Of a DNA stretch of 8,623 bases, positions 1 to 7,042 are shown in pieces (position 1 is the first letter of the stretch; each line of letters begins with the position of its first letter). The position numbers and the translations under genes are program-made. The DNA lies in the NCBI GenBank assembly GCA_937885735.1, contig CALABN010000153.1:1-8623 (forward strand). The letters are read 5' to 3'. This DNA is from an uncultured Bacteroidota bacterium (GTDB lineage Bacteria > Bacteroidota > Bacteroidia > Bacteroidales > SZUA-534). The notes under the pieces are model-generated. The model was not told where the DNA came from. It saw only the letters and a list, made by a program, of their open reading frames with translations, and searched no databases.

Positions 1-782
1 TGTTTCGCGAATTGGCAATAGGTTCGGCGCCACCCTCTGCCGAACAACTGCAAAAAGCCAGACACCATTTTATTGGACAACTCTCAATATCAGACTATTA
101 CAGTGCGGGCCGATTCGAATTGGATGTTGTTGCACTTCTAGAGCAACTGTTTGTTAAATATGACAAAGTGCTGATGGTGGGTGGTTCGGGAATGTACATT
201 GATGCCATTGTCCGTGGAATCGACGACTTGCCTACCATAGATACGGAAATACGTGCGCAAATTGGTCAGCGTCTTAAAGACGAGGGTATTGACAAATTGC
301 GTGAGGAATTGTCGAGACTGGACCCTGAATACTACAACACTGCCGACATTGTCAATCCTAAACGTGTGCTGAAGGCATTAGAGGTTATTGCCCAAACAGG
401 AAAGACGTATTCATCGCAAAGGACGGGCAATGTGAAGAAACGCCCGTTTGAAATTGTGCTTGTCGGCTTGAAAATGGACAGGAACAAGCTGTATGAACGC
501 ATTGACAGACGTGTCGACGTTATGCTTGAAATGGGGTTGGAGAACGAGGCGCGAAGCCTGCTCCCGTATAAGGAATTAAACTCGCTCAACACTGTCGGAT
601 ACAAGGAGTTTTTCGATTTTTTTGAAGGCAAATATGATTACGACGAAGCCGTAAGGCTGATAAAACGCAATTCGCGCCGATACGCCAAGCGCCAGATGAC
701 GTGGTTCAGCCGTTATCAGCAGATGACGTGGTTCGACCGCGACGACGAGGCGGGTTTGCGTGATTTCATTCTTAATTTGTGA
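1..782 (+). CDS. miaA: tRNA dimethylallyltransferase MiaA, 5'-truncated by the window edge
   Basis: MiaA transfers a dimethylallyl group to N6 of A37 in tRNAs that read U-starting codons, in the cytoplasm. The first complete codon is at base 3 and the frame is open to the edge, so the true start and the N-terminal P-loop lie outside; about 260 residues are present of a family usually near 300. Visible family motifs in order are IGSAPPSAEQL with HHFIGQLSISDYYSA (near the start), VGGSGMYIDAIVRG (from base 177), NPKRVLKALEV, the segment LYERIDRRVDVMLEMGLENEA, TVGYKE, and the C-terminal RRYAKRQMTWFSR. A TTG at base 12 could be mistaken for a start, but the conserved protein clearly continues upstream of it. 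The stop overlaps the next gene's ATG by one base. Identification is firm from these motifs; the specific tRNA targets are family knowledge. Confidence 0.95.
   Translation, partial: FRELAIGSAPPSAEQLQKARHHFIGQLSISDYYSAGRFELDVVALLEQLFVKYDKVLMVGGSGMYIDAIVRGIDDLPTIDTEIRAQIGQRLKDEGIDKLREELSRLDPEYYNTADIVNPKRVLKALEVIAQTGKTYSSQRTGNVKKRPFEIVLVGLKMDRNKLYERIDRRVDVMLEMGLENEARSLLPYKELNSLNTVGYKEFFDFFEGKYDYDEAVRLIKRNSRRYAKRQMTWFSRYQQMTWFDRDDEAGLRDFILNL
693..734 (+). repeat. 15-bp direct repeat inside the 3' end of miaA
   Basis: The 15-mer CAGATGACGTGGTTC occurs at 693-707 and again at 720-734, 27 bases apart and therefore in frame. Both copies encode QMTWF. The first is the conserved RQxTWF motif of MiaA. 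The second falls where the family usually keeps a weaker xxWF motif, so selection may explain part of the similarity, but nucleotide identity over 15 bases also suggests local duplication or conversion. Confidence 0.8.
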
Positions 783-2011
783 TGAAAACCGTACTTTACA
801 TATCATACGACGGAATGACAGACTCGCTTGGACGCTCGCAAGTGTTGCCGTATTTGTGCGGGTTGTCGGAGCAAGGGTACAATGTGACGCTGATTAGTGC
901 CGAAAAGCCCGAAGCCTATGAAAGTGGCAAGTCGGCTGTGAACAAGATAGTGTCGGAATCGGGAATTGATTGGCAGCCTGTCGGTTATACAAAACGTCCG
1001 CCAATTGTATCCACATTGAAAGACATTTTCAAAATCAGAAGGAAGGCCGTGGAACTCTATCGGCATAAAAGGTTCGACATTGTACATTGCCGAAGTTACA
1101 TCTCGGCGTTTGTAGGGCTTGCGTTGAAACGCAGGTTCGGATGCCGATTTGTGTTTGATATGCGCGGATTCTATGCTGATGAACGTGTCGATGGCGGGAT
1201 TTGGAATACCCAAAGGCTTGTTTATCGCATGGTTTACAATTTTTTCAAGAAGAAGGAAAAGACCTTTATGACAGAATCGGACGTTATAGTAAGCCTTACT
1301 CATTCTGCAAAGTCCGAAATTTTGTCGTGGAATTTGCAAGATGTTGCAAATGAAAAGATTACAGTTGTTCCTTGTTGCGCCGATACAAAGCATTTCGATT
1401 ATGAAAGTCAGAACAATCAAGATGTTGCCGAATGGCGTAATAAATTGAATATAAGCGACGAAGATTTCGTATTGTCGTACTTGGGCTCGGTTGGAACGTG
1501 GTATATGCTGCCAGAAATGATGGATTTTTTCAGCGAGTTGCTGAATATTCGCCCCAATGCCGTTTTTCTGTTCATAACCCGCGACAGCAAACAGGTGATA
1601 ATGGAGGAGGCTTCTCACCATAAAATTCCTGAAAACAAGATAATAGTCCAGCCTGCCACTCGCGACGAGGTGCCGCAGTTGGCTCTGCTTTCAGATGCAT
1701 CGCTGTTCTTCATAAAACCCGTTTGGTCGAAGAAGGCATCGTCGCCGACAAAACTTGCAGAACTGATGTCGCTTGGAATCCCGTGCCTTACAAACAAAGG
1801 TGTCGGCGATGTTGACGCCATAATTGATAAAAATCCATTGGGTGTCTTGATAGACGGTTGGACTGCAAATGACTATCGCATTGCAATTGAAAAAATGCTA
1901 AAATTGCCGACCGATTCACGTCAATTGTCTCGTCAGCAAGCCTGCGAACAATTTTCGCTTGCAAGCGGGGTTGATGCGTATCGCTCGGTATACGAAAGAA
2001 TTACAAATTGA
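782..2011 (+). CDS. GT4-like glycosyltransferase (GT-B fold)
   Basis: This is a predicted retaining glycosyltransferase that would move a sugar from a nucleotide-sugar donor to a glycan or lipid acceptor at the cytoplasmic face; donor and acceptor cannot be read from the sequence. The N-terminus MKTVLYISYDGMTDSLGRSQ is a recognisable opening of a Bacteroidetes glycosyltransferase group. The N-terminal Rossmann half also contains FDIVHCRSYISA and RFVFDMRGFYADE. The C-terminal donor half contains LSYLGSVGTWYMLPEM and, around residue 327, SPTKLAELMSLGIPCLTN, which corresponds to the acidic donor-binding motif of GT4 enzymes. No signal peptide or membrane segment is visible. I chose the ATG at 782, which shares its A with the miaA stop (TGATG); a GTG directly before it at 779 would add only one residue. 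The 409-residue length is normal. It is probably translationally coupled to miaA and to the next glycosyltransferase. Confidence 0.9.
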   Translation: MKTVLYISYDGMTDSLGRSQVLPYLCGLSEQGYNVTLISAEKPEAYESGKSAVNKIVSESGIDWQPVGYTKRPPIVSTLKDIFKIRRKAVELYRHKRFDIVHCRSYISAFVGLALKRRFGCRFVFDMRGFYADERVDGGIWNTQRLVYRMVYNFFKKKEKTFMTESDVIVSLTHSAKSEILSWNLQDVANEKITVVPCCADTKHFDYESQNNQDVAEWRNKLNISDEDFVLSYLGSVGTWYMLPEMMDFFSELLNIRPNAVFLFITRDSKQVIMEEASHHKIPENKIIVQPATRDEVPQLALLSDASLFFIKPVWSKKASSPTKLAELMSLGIPCLTNKGVGDVDAIIDKNPLGVLIDGWTANDYRIAIEKMLKLPTDSRQLSRQQACEQFSLASGVDAYRSVYERITN

Positions 2012-3102
2012 AACGACTTTTATACATAGCACCACATAGGCCAGGACGTTCGCCAGGCCAGCGATTCAGGTTTGAGCAATTTCTTGATTGCTTGAAATCA
2101 AATGACATCGAGGTTACTTATTCATTCTTGCTTAACGCGTGGGATGACTATCATTTCTATCATCACGGAAATTACTTGAGCAAGGTTTGGATAGCAGTTA
2201 AAGGGTTGCTGATAAGGACGTTTGACGTTTTACGCGCATCAAGGTTCGATTATGTGCTTGTATATCGCGAGGCACATTTCTTCGGGACTTCGATATTTGA
2301 GCGAATGCTGTCGCGGAAGGCTGTTATGCTTTTTGATTTTGATGATGCCATTTGGATGAATGACATATCGGAATCGAACCGAAACCTGAGTTGGCTGAAA
2401 AACTCGGACAAGACGGCCCAAATTGTGAAATTGGCTGACTTGGTGATTGTCGGGAATTCATTCTTGGCCGACTACGCTCGTCGGTGGAACGACAATGTGG
2501 ATGTGATTCCAACAACTATCGACACCGATTTGTATAGTTACAGAGGCGCTCGCGAAACTGACACTGTGGTGATTGGTTGGATTGGCAGTCTGACAACACT
2601 CAAGCATTTTCAGGAATCGGTGCCTGCCTTGGCCAGGGTGAAGGAGAAATATGGCGACCGCATCAGTTTCAAGGTTATTGTCGATGTCGATTACCGTGAG
2701 TCTCGCCTTAATCTTGTAAGTACAAAATGGTCGAAGGAGACGGAAGTTGACGAACTGTTAGGCATCGACATTGGCATAATGCCTTTGCCAAACAACGATT
2801 GGTCGAAAGGGAAATGCGGGTTCAAGGGCATTCAGTATATGTCGGTTGGCATTGCCACAATTATGACACCAGTGGGTGTGAACGTAGATATCATCAGCAA
2901 TGGCCAAAACGGCTTGTTGGCTACGACGGAGCAGGAATGGGTCGACTGCTTGAGCCGACTGATTGATTCGCCAGAGTTGAGGCGACAGATGGGCGAGGCG
3001 GGACGCGCAACGGTTGAGCAGCGATTCTCTGTAAAGTCGCAACAACAGCATTTTGTGGATTCCTTCAGGCGCGCATCGGAATTAAAAAAGAGAAAACAAT
3101 GA
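2008..3102 (+). CDS. Second GT4-like glycosyltransferase, TTG start
   Basis: This is a predicted GT-B glycosyltransferase of 364 residues, unrelated in detail to its upstream neighbour. It opens with KRLLYIAPHRPGRSPGQRFR, carries AVMLFDFDDAIWM near residue 110 (a conserved DxDDAIW motif of this group), a VIVGNSFLADYA segment, VIGWIGSLTTLKHF at the domain junction, and the donor-site region CGFKGIQYMSVGIATIMTPVG with NGLLA downstream. The start must be TTG at 2008. The conserved N-terminus begins right there, the frame has a stop at 1972 and no ATG or GTG between, and the next methionine is about 95 residues in. TTG overlaps the preceding stop as TTGA. Its stop overlaps the CYTH gene as ATGA. 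Acceptor and sugar are unknown. Its pairing with the previous gene suggests that both act on the same glycan. Confidence 0.9.
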   Translation: MKRLLYIAPHRPGRSPGQRFRFEQFLDCLKSNDIEVTYSFLLNAWDDYHFYHHGNYLSKVWIAVKGLLIRTFDVLRASRFDYVLVYREAHFFGTSIFERMLSRKAVMLFDFDDAIWMNDISESNRNLSWLKNSDKTAQIVKLADLVIVGNSFLADYARRWNDNVDVIPTTIDTDLYSYRGARETDTVVIGWIGSLTTLKHFQESVPALARVKEKYGDRISFKVIVDVDYRESRLNLVSTKWSKETEVDELLGIDIGIMPLPNNDWSKGKCGFKGIQYMSVGIATIMTPVGVNVDIISNGQNGLLATTEQEWVDCLSRLIDSPELRRQMGEAGRATVEQRFSVKSQQQHFVDSFRRASELKKRKQ

Positions 3103-3569
3103 AATACAAAGAGATAGAACGTAAATTCTTGGTATCGGGCGAGTTTAGGCATTTGGCTACGGCCAGTAACCGAATATGCCAGGGATATCTTTCCGCCGAC
3201 CCTGAACGTACTGTCCGTGTGCGGATTTACGGCGAAAAGGGGTATATCACCATAAAGGGTGCAAGTGACGGAATGTCGAGGTTTGAGTGGGAGAAGGAGA
3301 TACCTGTCGATGAGGCCGAAATGTTGCTTCGTCTGTGCTTGCCAGGAATTATTGAAAAGGTGCGCCACATAGTGCCAATTGACGACCTGAAGTTTGAGGT
3401 TGACGAATTCTTTGGTGAAAACAAAGGCTTGGTAATGGCTGAAATTGAACTCCCTGATGAAAATACTGAAGTGAAACTGCCCGATTGGATAGGCGAGGAA
3501 GTGACAGGCGACAAGCGTTACTATAATTCATATCTGTCGAAATGCCCATTTCAGAAATGGGGTAAATGA
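3099..3569 (+). CDS. CYTH-domain (triphosphate tunnel metalloenzyme) protein
   Basis: This 156-residue single-domain protein belongs to the CYTH/TTM superfamily, whose small bacterial members mostly hydrolyse inorganic tripolyphosphate or other triphosphates with a divalent metal. The signature ExExK is present as E5-I-E7-R-K9. Tunnel residues follow in the expected order: TVRVRI (R40, R42), YITIKG (K53), FEWEKEIP, EKVRHIV, LKFEVDEFFGENKGLVMAEIEL and the C-terminal YYNSYLS. The length fits stand-alone TTM enzymes. The ATG at 3099 overlaps the previous stop as ATGA, so it is the last gene of the coupled run. No partner domain such as CHAD is attached. The natural substrate is not deducible here, and no direct link to the glycosyltransferases is evident. 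Confidence 0.92.
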   Translation: MKYKEIERKFLVSGEFRHLATASNRICQGYLSADPERTVRVRIYGEKGYITIKGASDGMSRFEWEKEIPVDEAEMLLRLCLPGIIEKVRHIVPIDDLKFEVDEFFGENKGLVMAEIELPDENTEVKLPDWIGEEVTGDKRYYNSYLSKCPFQKWGK

Positions 3570-3589
3570 ACCTTGCATTGTGCATAATT

Positions 3590-3624
3590 GATTGTCTTTT
3601 TTATATGATAAAAAAGTAACAATC
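3590..3624 (+). terminator. Long A/T-rich hairpin after the CYTH gene
   Basis: The left arm (3590-3604) reads GATTGTCTTTTTTAT and the right arm (3608-3624) reads ATAAAAAAG, then TA, then ACAATC. They pair over 15 bp with a 3-base ATG loop and one 2-base bulge (TA at 3617-3618). It starts 20 bases after the CYTH stop. It could end the upstream operon. It lacks a GC-rich stem followed by a U tract, so a DNA-level operator role is possible, especially as it overlaps the candidate promoter. Confidence 0.5.
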
Positions 3625-3633
3625 CTAACTTTG
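3604..3633 (+). promoter_or_regulatory. Candidate Bacteroidetes-type promoter for murF-alr
   Basis: TAACTTTG at 3626-3633 matches the Bacteroidetes -7 consensus TAnnTTTG exactly. A poor -33 match (TATG at 3604-3607, consensus TTTG) lies 18 bases upstream. The implied transcript would have a leader of roughly 85 bases before the ATG at 3726. The -33 side falls inside the hairpin at 3590-3624. The rest of the leader (3634-3725) is A/T-rich, with only a weak GCGGT/ACCGC pair (3679-3683, 3706-3710) and no riboswitch I recognise. Confidence 0.5.
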
Positions 3634-3725
3634 TCAAGGCGAGTTATTTAAATTCACCAGTTGAAAATATAATTGAATGCGGTGTCTTTTAAACAAATAA
3701 ATCAAACCGCTAAAAACCGAAACAA

Positions 3726-6053
3726 ATGGCAAGTTATTCTGTAGGCGACATAGCGTCTGTTGTTGGAGGTAAACTCACACGTGGTTCAGGCGGTAACATA
3801 TCGCATATTTTGATTGATAGCAGAAAGGTCGTTTTTGCTCGCGAGAGTATGTTTTTTGCCCTAAAAGGGACACGCAACGACGGACACAAGTTCATTCCTG
3901 AATTATATTCGTTGGGAGTGCGCAACTTTGTGGTCGACAAACTTCCGCAAAACATTGAGACGTATCTGTACGCCAATTTCATAGAAGTGCCTGATACGTT
4001 GAAGGCACTGCATCAGTTGGTGGCTTGGCATCGTTCAAAAATGTCATTGCCAGTTGTGGGCATAACAGGCAGCAATGGCAAGACGATTGTCAAGGAATGG
4101 GCTTGCCGAAGCCTTGCTCCTGAAAAGTCAATTGCCCGTAATCCAAAGAGTTACAATAGCCAGATTGGTGTACCGTTGTCGGTTTGGCTCCTTCAGCCCG
4201 AAAACAATCTCGGCATTTTTGAGGCGGGAATCTCAAAGGTTGGCGAGATGGACGCCCTTGAAAACATCATTAAGCCAAACATCGGCATTTTCACAAACAT
4301 TGGCGACGCACATCAAGAAAATTTCACAAGCATCGAGCAGAAAATCAACGAAAAACTGAAACTGTTCAAGAATGTCAAGGTATTGATATTCGGTGCAGAC
4401 AATCAGTTGGTTCGTGAAAAGATAAAGACGCAGATTGGTCCAGATGTCAAATTATTTACGTGGGGAACGATGCCCGATGTGAATTTGTATGTTGAATCGG
4501 TAGACTATCAGGCGACGAGCGCAACAATACGCGCTATGTACAACAACGAACGGTATGCTGTCAAGATACCGTTTGCCGACAAGGCTTCAGTGGAAAATGC
4601 ATTGCAGGTTTGGTCGCTGATGATTGTGTTTGGATATGACAGCCAGACAATTATAAGCCGTTTGGCCAATTTGGAGCCTGTGGCTATGCGCCTTGAACTC
4701 AAGGACGGAAACAACAATTGCTCCATTATCAACGACAGTTACAACTGCGATATGGAATCGTTGCACATTGCCCTTGACTATTTGAGCGTTCAAAATCAAC
4801 ATCCACAAAAAATATTGATATTGAGTGATATAGAACAGAGCGGATATTCTAAATCCGACTTGTATCACCATATTGCAATATTGATACGCCAGAAAAATGT
4901 CGACAGGCTGATAGGAATCGGGGCCGACATCAAGTCGTTCTCAAACTATTTTGATTTGCGAAAAGATTTCTACACTTCAACGCAGGATTTCCTTGACAAT
5001 TTCGAATTCAGCAAGTTGCAAAATTCGTCGGTGTTGCTGAAGGGTGCGCGTTCGTTCGGCTTCGAGCGCATATCGTCGGTTTTGCAGAAACAGTCGCACC
5101 AGACAGTGATGAATATCGATTTGTCGGCAATGGAATATAACCTTAACTATTTCAAGGGATTGCTGAAACCTACCACCGAAATGTGCTGTATGCTTAAGGC
5201 CTTTGCATACGGAAGCGGAACACACGAAATAGCCAATCTATGTCAATATCAGCGAGTTGCAATGATAGCAGTGGCTTTTGCCGACGAAGGTGTTGAATTG
5301 CGCCGCGACGGAATCCGCATTCCTATTTTGGTGCTGAATCCTGAAATTGAGAGTTTTGCGCAAATGATAGAGCACAACCTTGAGCCAGAAGTGTATAACT
5401 ACAAGACGCTCAATACATTCAACGAGGCTGTGCTCTTGGCAGGCAAGACCGATTATCCAATTCACCTGAAACTCGATACGGGAATGCACCGTTCGGGTTT
5501 CGTCCCCGAAGAAACAGAAGCCTGCATTGAAGCGGTGAAAAATGCCAAAGGGTTGAAAATAAAGACGATATTCTCGCAGCTTGCCACAGCCGACGACCTT
5601 GACCAGGACGATTACACAATGTTGCAATTGCGTGCATTCGACACAATGAGTGGCACCATTATTGAAAAAATGGGTTACCCTATCAAGCGACACATACTTA
5701 ACTCGGCAGGCATTGAACGTTTTGCCGACGGCTATCAGTACGATATGGCCCGCTTGGGCATCGGGCTTTACGGGCTGAGCGCCATTGGTGCCCAACTACA
5801 GCCAATAGCGACACTGACCAGTTCGCTTGCGCAGATAAAGCATCTCAAGGCAGGCGACACGGTGGGCTACAGCCGTAGAGGCAAACTTACCCGTCAACTC
5901 AAATTCAACGCCACCAAGTGGAGTATTGACCGGGGTTGCCTTTCGAGCGTCGTCAAAGTCGAGTCTGCTTGGCAACGGCAACGGCAAATTGTGGTACAAA
6001 GGCCATTTGGTGCCTATCGTCGGCAATATATGTATGGATATATGTATGGTTGA
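3726..6053 (+). CDS. murF: Bifunctional MurF / alanine racemase fusion, frame-disrupted near the C-terminus
   Basis: The MurF half (about residues 1-455) ligates D-Ala-D-Ala to UDP-MurNAc-tripeptide using ATP. It shows GITGSNGKTIVKEW (P-loop residues 115-120), SYNSQIGVPLSVW, FEAGIS (E166), NIGDAHQENF (H196), NDSYNCDMESL (D337), ILSDIEQSG and LLKGARSFGFE. The racemase half (from about 460) makes D-alanine with PLP. It has MLKAFAYGSG (Schiff-base lysine K491), AFADEGVELR, LDTGMHRSGF, RLGIGLYG and TVGYSRRGKLTR (catalytic tyrosine Y715). The usual SHLA motif reads SQLA (Q618). After R723 homology stops. This frame runs 52 aberrant residues to a TGA at 6051-6053, while the rest of the domain continues in the +1 frame to 6207. 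The MurF half should work; the racemase as read here should not. The start ATG at 3726 precedes the expected MurF N-terminus, and the methyltransferase follows closely. Confidence 0.93.
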   Translation: MASYSVGDIASVVGGKLTRGSGGNISHILIDSRKVVFARESMFFALKGTRNDGHKFIPELYSLGVRNFVVDKLPQNIETYLYANFIEVPDTLKALHQLVAWHRSKMSLPVVGITGSNGKTIVKEWACRSLAPEKSIARNPKSYNSQIGVPLSVWLLQPENNLGIFEAGISKVGEMDALENIIKPNIGIFTNIGDAHQENFTSIEQKINEKLKLFKNVKVLIFGADNQLVREKIKTQIGPDVKLFTWGTMPDVNLYVESVDYQATSATIRAMYNNERYAVKIPFADKASVENALQVWSLMIVFGYDSQTIISRLANLEPVAMRLELKDGNNNCSIINDSYNCDMESLHIALDYLSVQNQHPQKILILSDIEQSGYSKSDLYHHIAILIRQKNVDRLIGIGADIKSFSNYFDLRKDFYTSTQDFLDNFEFSKLQNSSVLLKGARSFGFERISSVLQKQSHQTVMNIDLSAMEYNLNYFKGLLKPTTEMCCMLKAFAYGSGTHEIANLCQYQRVAMIAVAFADEGVELRRDGIRIPILVLNPEIESFAQMIEHNLEPEVYNYKTLNTFNEAVLLAGKTDYPIHLKLDTGMHRSGFVPEETEACIEAVKNAKGLKIKTIFSQLATADDLDQDDYTMLQLRAFDTMSGTIIEKMGYPIKRHILNSAGIERFADGYQYDMARLGIGLYGLSAIGAQLQPIATLTSSLAQIKHLKAGDTVGYSRRGKLTRQLKFNATKWSIDRGCLSSVVKVESAWQRQRQIVVQRPFGAYRRQYMYGYMYG

Positions 6054-6207
6054 CGTCACGGGCCTTGATGCCCACGAAGGCGACCCTGTTGAAATATTCG
6101 GAAAGAATTTGCCGATAACACAAGTGGCGGAATGGATGAACACCATACCTTACGAGGTGCTCACAGGCATTTCACGAAGGGTGAAACGTACATATCAATA
6201 CGAATAA
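5926..6207 (+). pseudogene. alr: Out-of-frame C-terminal part of the alanine racemase domain
   Basis: This frame continues the racemase domain broken in the preceding frame. It reads LGNGNGKLWYKG, VPIVGNICMDICMVDVT (the conserved NICMD motif), GDPVEIFG, and TIPYEVLTGISRRVKRTY, which are the normal end of a Bacteroidetes MurF-Alr fusion, stopping at 6205-6207. Recognisable homology begins only at about 5968. The stretch from 5926 is open but not racemase-like, and the TTG at 5926 is unlikely to be a real start. From 3726 to 6207 is 2482 bases, one more than a multiple of three; read through with one shift it would give about 826 residues. It may be a true lesion, a recoding site or a sequence error. 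Confidence 0.8.
6026..6049 (+). repeat. Perfect 12-bp tandem duplication in the racemase NICMD motif
   Basis: ATATATGTATGG occurs twice without spacing (6026-6037 and 6038-6049). In the domain's proper frame it encodes ICMD then ICMV. The family motif is itself ICMDxCM, so the repeat largely reflects conserved residues with identical codons rather than an obvious insertion. Confidence 0.7.
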
Positions 6208-6208
6208 G

Positions 6209-6928
6209 ATGATAATTGCACCCGAAAACGACCCGATGGGTCAGGCGATAAGCGACTATTTCAATAAGCGCAAGACAGCAAAACTGTTCACTAGCACGCA
6301 TCTGACAACATCGGACGAATTGCCTGTCCCGTATTTGTTCCGAACATACGCAGATATGCCAGAAATTGAGCGGAAGGCCTTGGATATGTCACGCGGCAGG
6401 GTGCTCGACGTTGGCGCAGGTGCAGGCTCGCACTCGGTTTGCTTGCGCGATAGGGGACTCGATGTCACCGCCATTGACAATTCGCAGTTGTCGGTTGAAG
6501 TGATGCAGGCTCGTGGGTTGAATGCCGTGGCAACCGATTTTTTTGAATACAAATCGGAGCCATACGACACTTTGCTTTTCCTGATGAATGGAACGGGAAT
6601 GTGTGGCACTCTGGACCAAATGCCTCGTTTCCTTGAAAAATGCAAGTCGTTGATGGCAAATGACGGTCAGGGTTTGCTCGATTCGTCGGACTTGATTTAC
6701 CTTTATACGGAAGACGACGGCAGTTGCTATATCGACCTGAATGGCGACTATTATGGTGAGATGCTTTTCTCGGTAAGGTACCGCAAGTTGAAGTCGGAAA
6801 AGTTCAAGTGGCTGTTCATCGATTTTGATACGCTGAAACAACAGGCTTTCAAGTGTGGGCTGAACTGCGAAAAAGTTGTCGAAGGCCCGCATTACGATTA
6901 TTTGGCGAGGTTGACAAAAATGCAATAA
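6209..6928 (+). CDS. Class I SAM-dependent methyltransferase, substrate unknown
   Basis: This 239-residue protein has a Rossmann-type methyltransferase core. Motif I is VLDVGAGAGSH (about residues 65-75), which binds SAM. The acidic residue that would bind the SAM ribose is D90 in VTAIDNS. TDFFEY (about 109-114) follows, and the strand-4 region is TLLFLMNGTGMCG (NGTG at 127-130). An N-terminal extension of about 60 residues precedes the core and may cap the active site. The C-terminal part (SCYIDLNGDYYGEMLFSVRY, FKWLFIDFDTL, GPHYDYLARL) resembles an uncharacterised Bacteroidetes group in which the NG(T/I)G segment is conserved. There is no signal peptide or membrane segment. ATG at 6209 begins one base after the alr stop, so it is probably co-transcribed with murF-alr. 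That context does not by itself show a cell-wall role. Confidence 0.88.
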   Translation: MIIAPENDPMGQAISDYFNKRKTAKLFTSTHLTTSDELPVPYLFRTYADMPEIERKALDMSRGRVLDVGAGAGSHSVCLRDRGLDVTAIDNSQLSVEVMQARGLNAVATDFFEYKSEPYDTLLFLMNGTGMCGTLDQMPRFLEKCKSLMANDGQGLLDSSDLIYLYTEDDGSCYIDLNGDYYGEMLFSVRYRKLKSEKFKWLFIDFDTLKQQAFKCGLNCEKVVEGPHYDYLARLTKMQ

Positions 6929-6975
6929 ACAACTACCACCCAAAGTTGATGCAACGTTATTCCGTGATAGTTGTT
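6928..6975 (+). terminator. Weak hairpin after the methyltransferase gene
   Basis: AACAACTA (6928-6935) pairs perfectly with TAGTTGTT (6968-6975) over 8 bp, and a small GTTG/CAAC hairpin (6945-6948, 6952-6955) sits inside the 32-base loop. It begins at the stop codon of the methyltransferase. An A/T-rich run follows but no clear U tract, so its role as a terminator is uncertain. Confidence 0.3.
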
Positions 6976-7042
6976 GAAAATCTTTATTCTATAAAAAAAC
7001 ATTTTGGCAGTCAGAATCTCGATAATGGATTTTTGATTGTTG

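Noticed and set aside
3634..3725. A riboswitch or leader peptide in the murF leader.
   Set aside because: Only a 5-bp GCGGT/ACCGC pair with a 22-base loop is visible; no known riboswitch core or short reading frame with a plausible start stands out.
4075..4359. Alternate-frame reading of 94 codons inside murF.
   Set aside because: It lies wholly within the well-conserved MurF P-loop region in another frame and has no independent support.
5895..5967. The scrambled alr patch as a small local inversion, since its reverse complement partly resembles an RSKxATxPV racemase stretch.
   Set aside because: Re-inverting the 73 bases still gives no GYADG motif and leaves a frame problem; the resemblance is short and may be chance.
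6026..6049. The 12-bp tandem repeat as the cause of the frame change in alr.
   Set aside because: Its length is a multiple of three, it lies downstream of where the correct frame has resumed, and it matches the normal ICMDxCM family motif.
5796..6146. Minus-strand open frame across the broken alr region, and several other long antisense frames such as 7086-7865, 803-1621 and 5238-5795.
   Set aside because: Each lies opposite a gene with clear family motifs, and none of their translations resembles a known protein; they are shadows of coding bias on the opposite strand.
6983..6995. TTTAT-TCT-ATAAA dyad in the gap before nadE.
   Set aside because: A five-base A/T-only stem in A/T-rich intergenic DNA is expected by chance.
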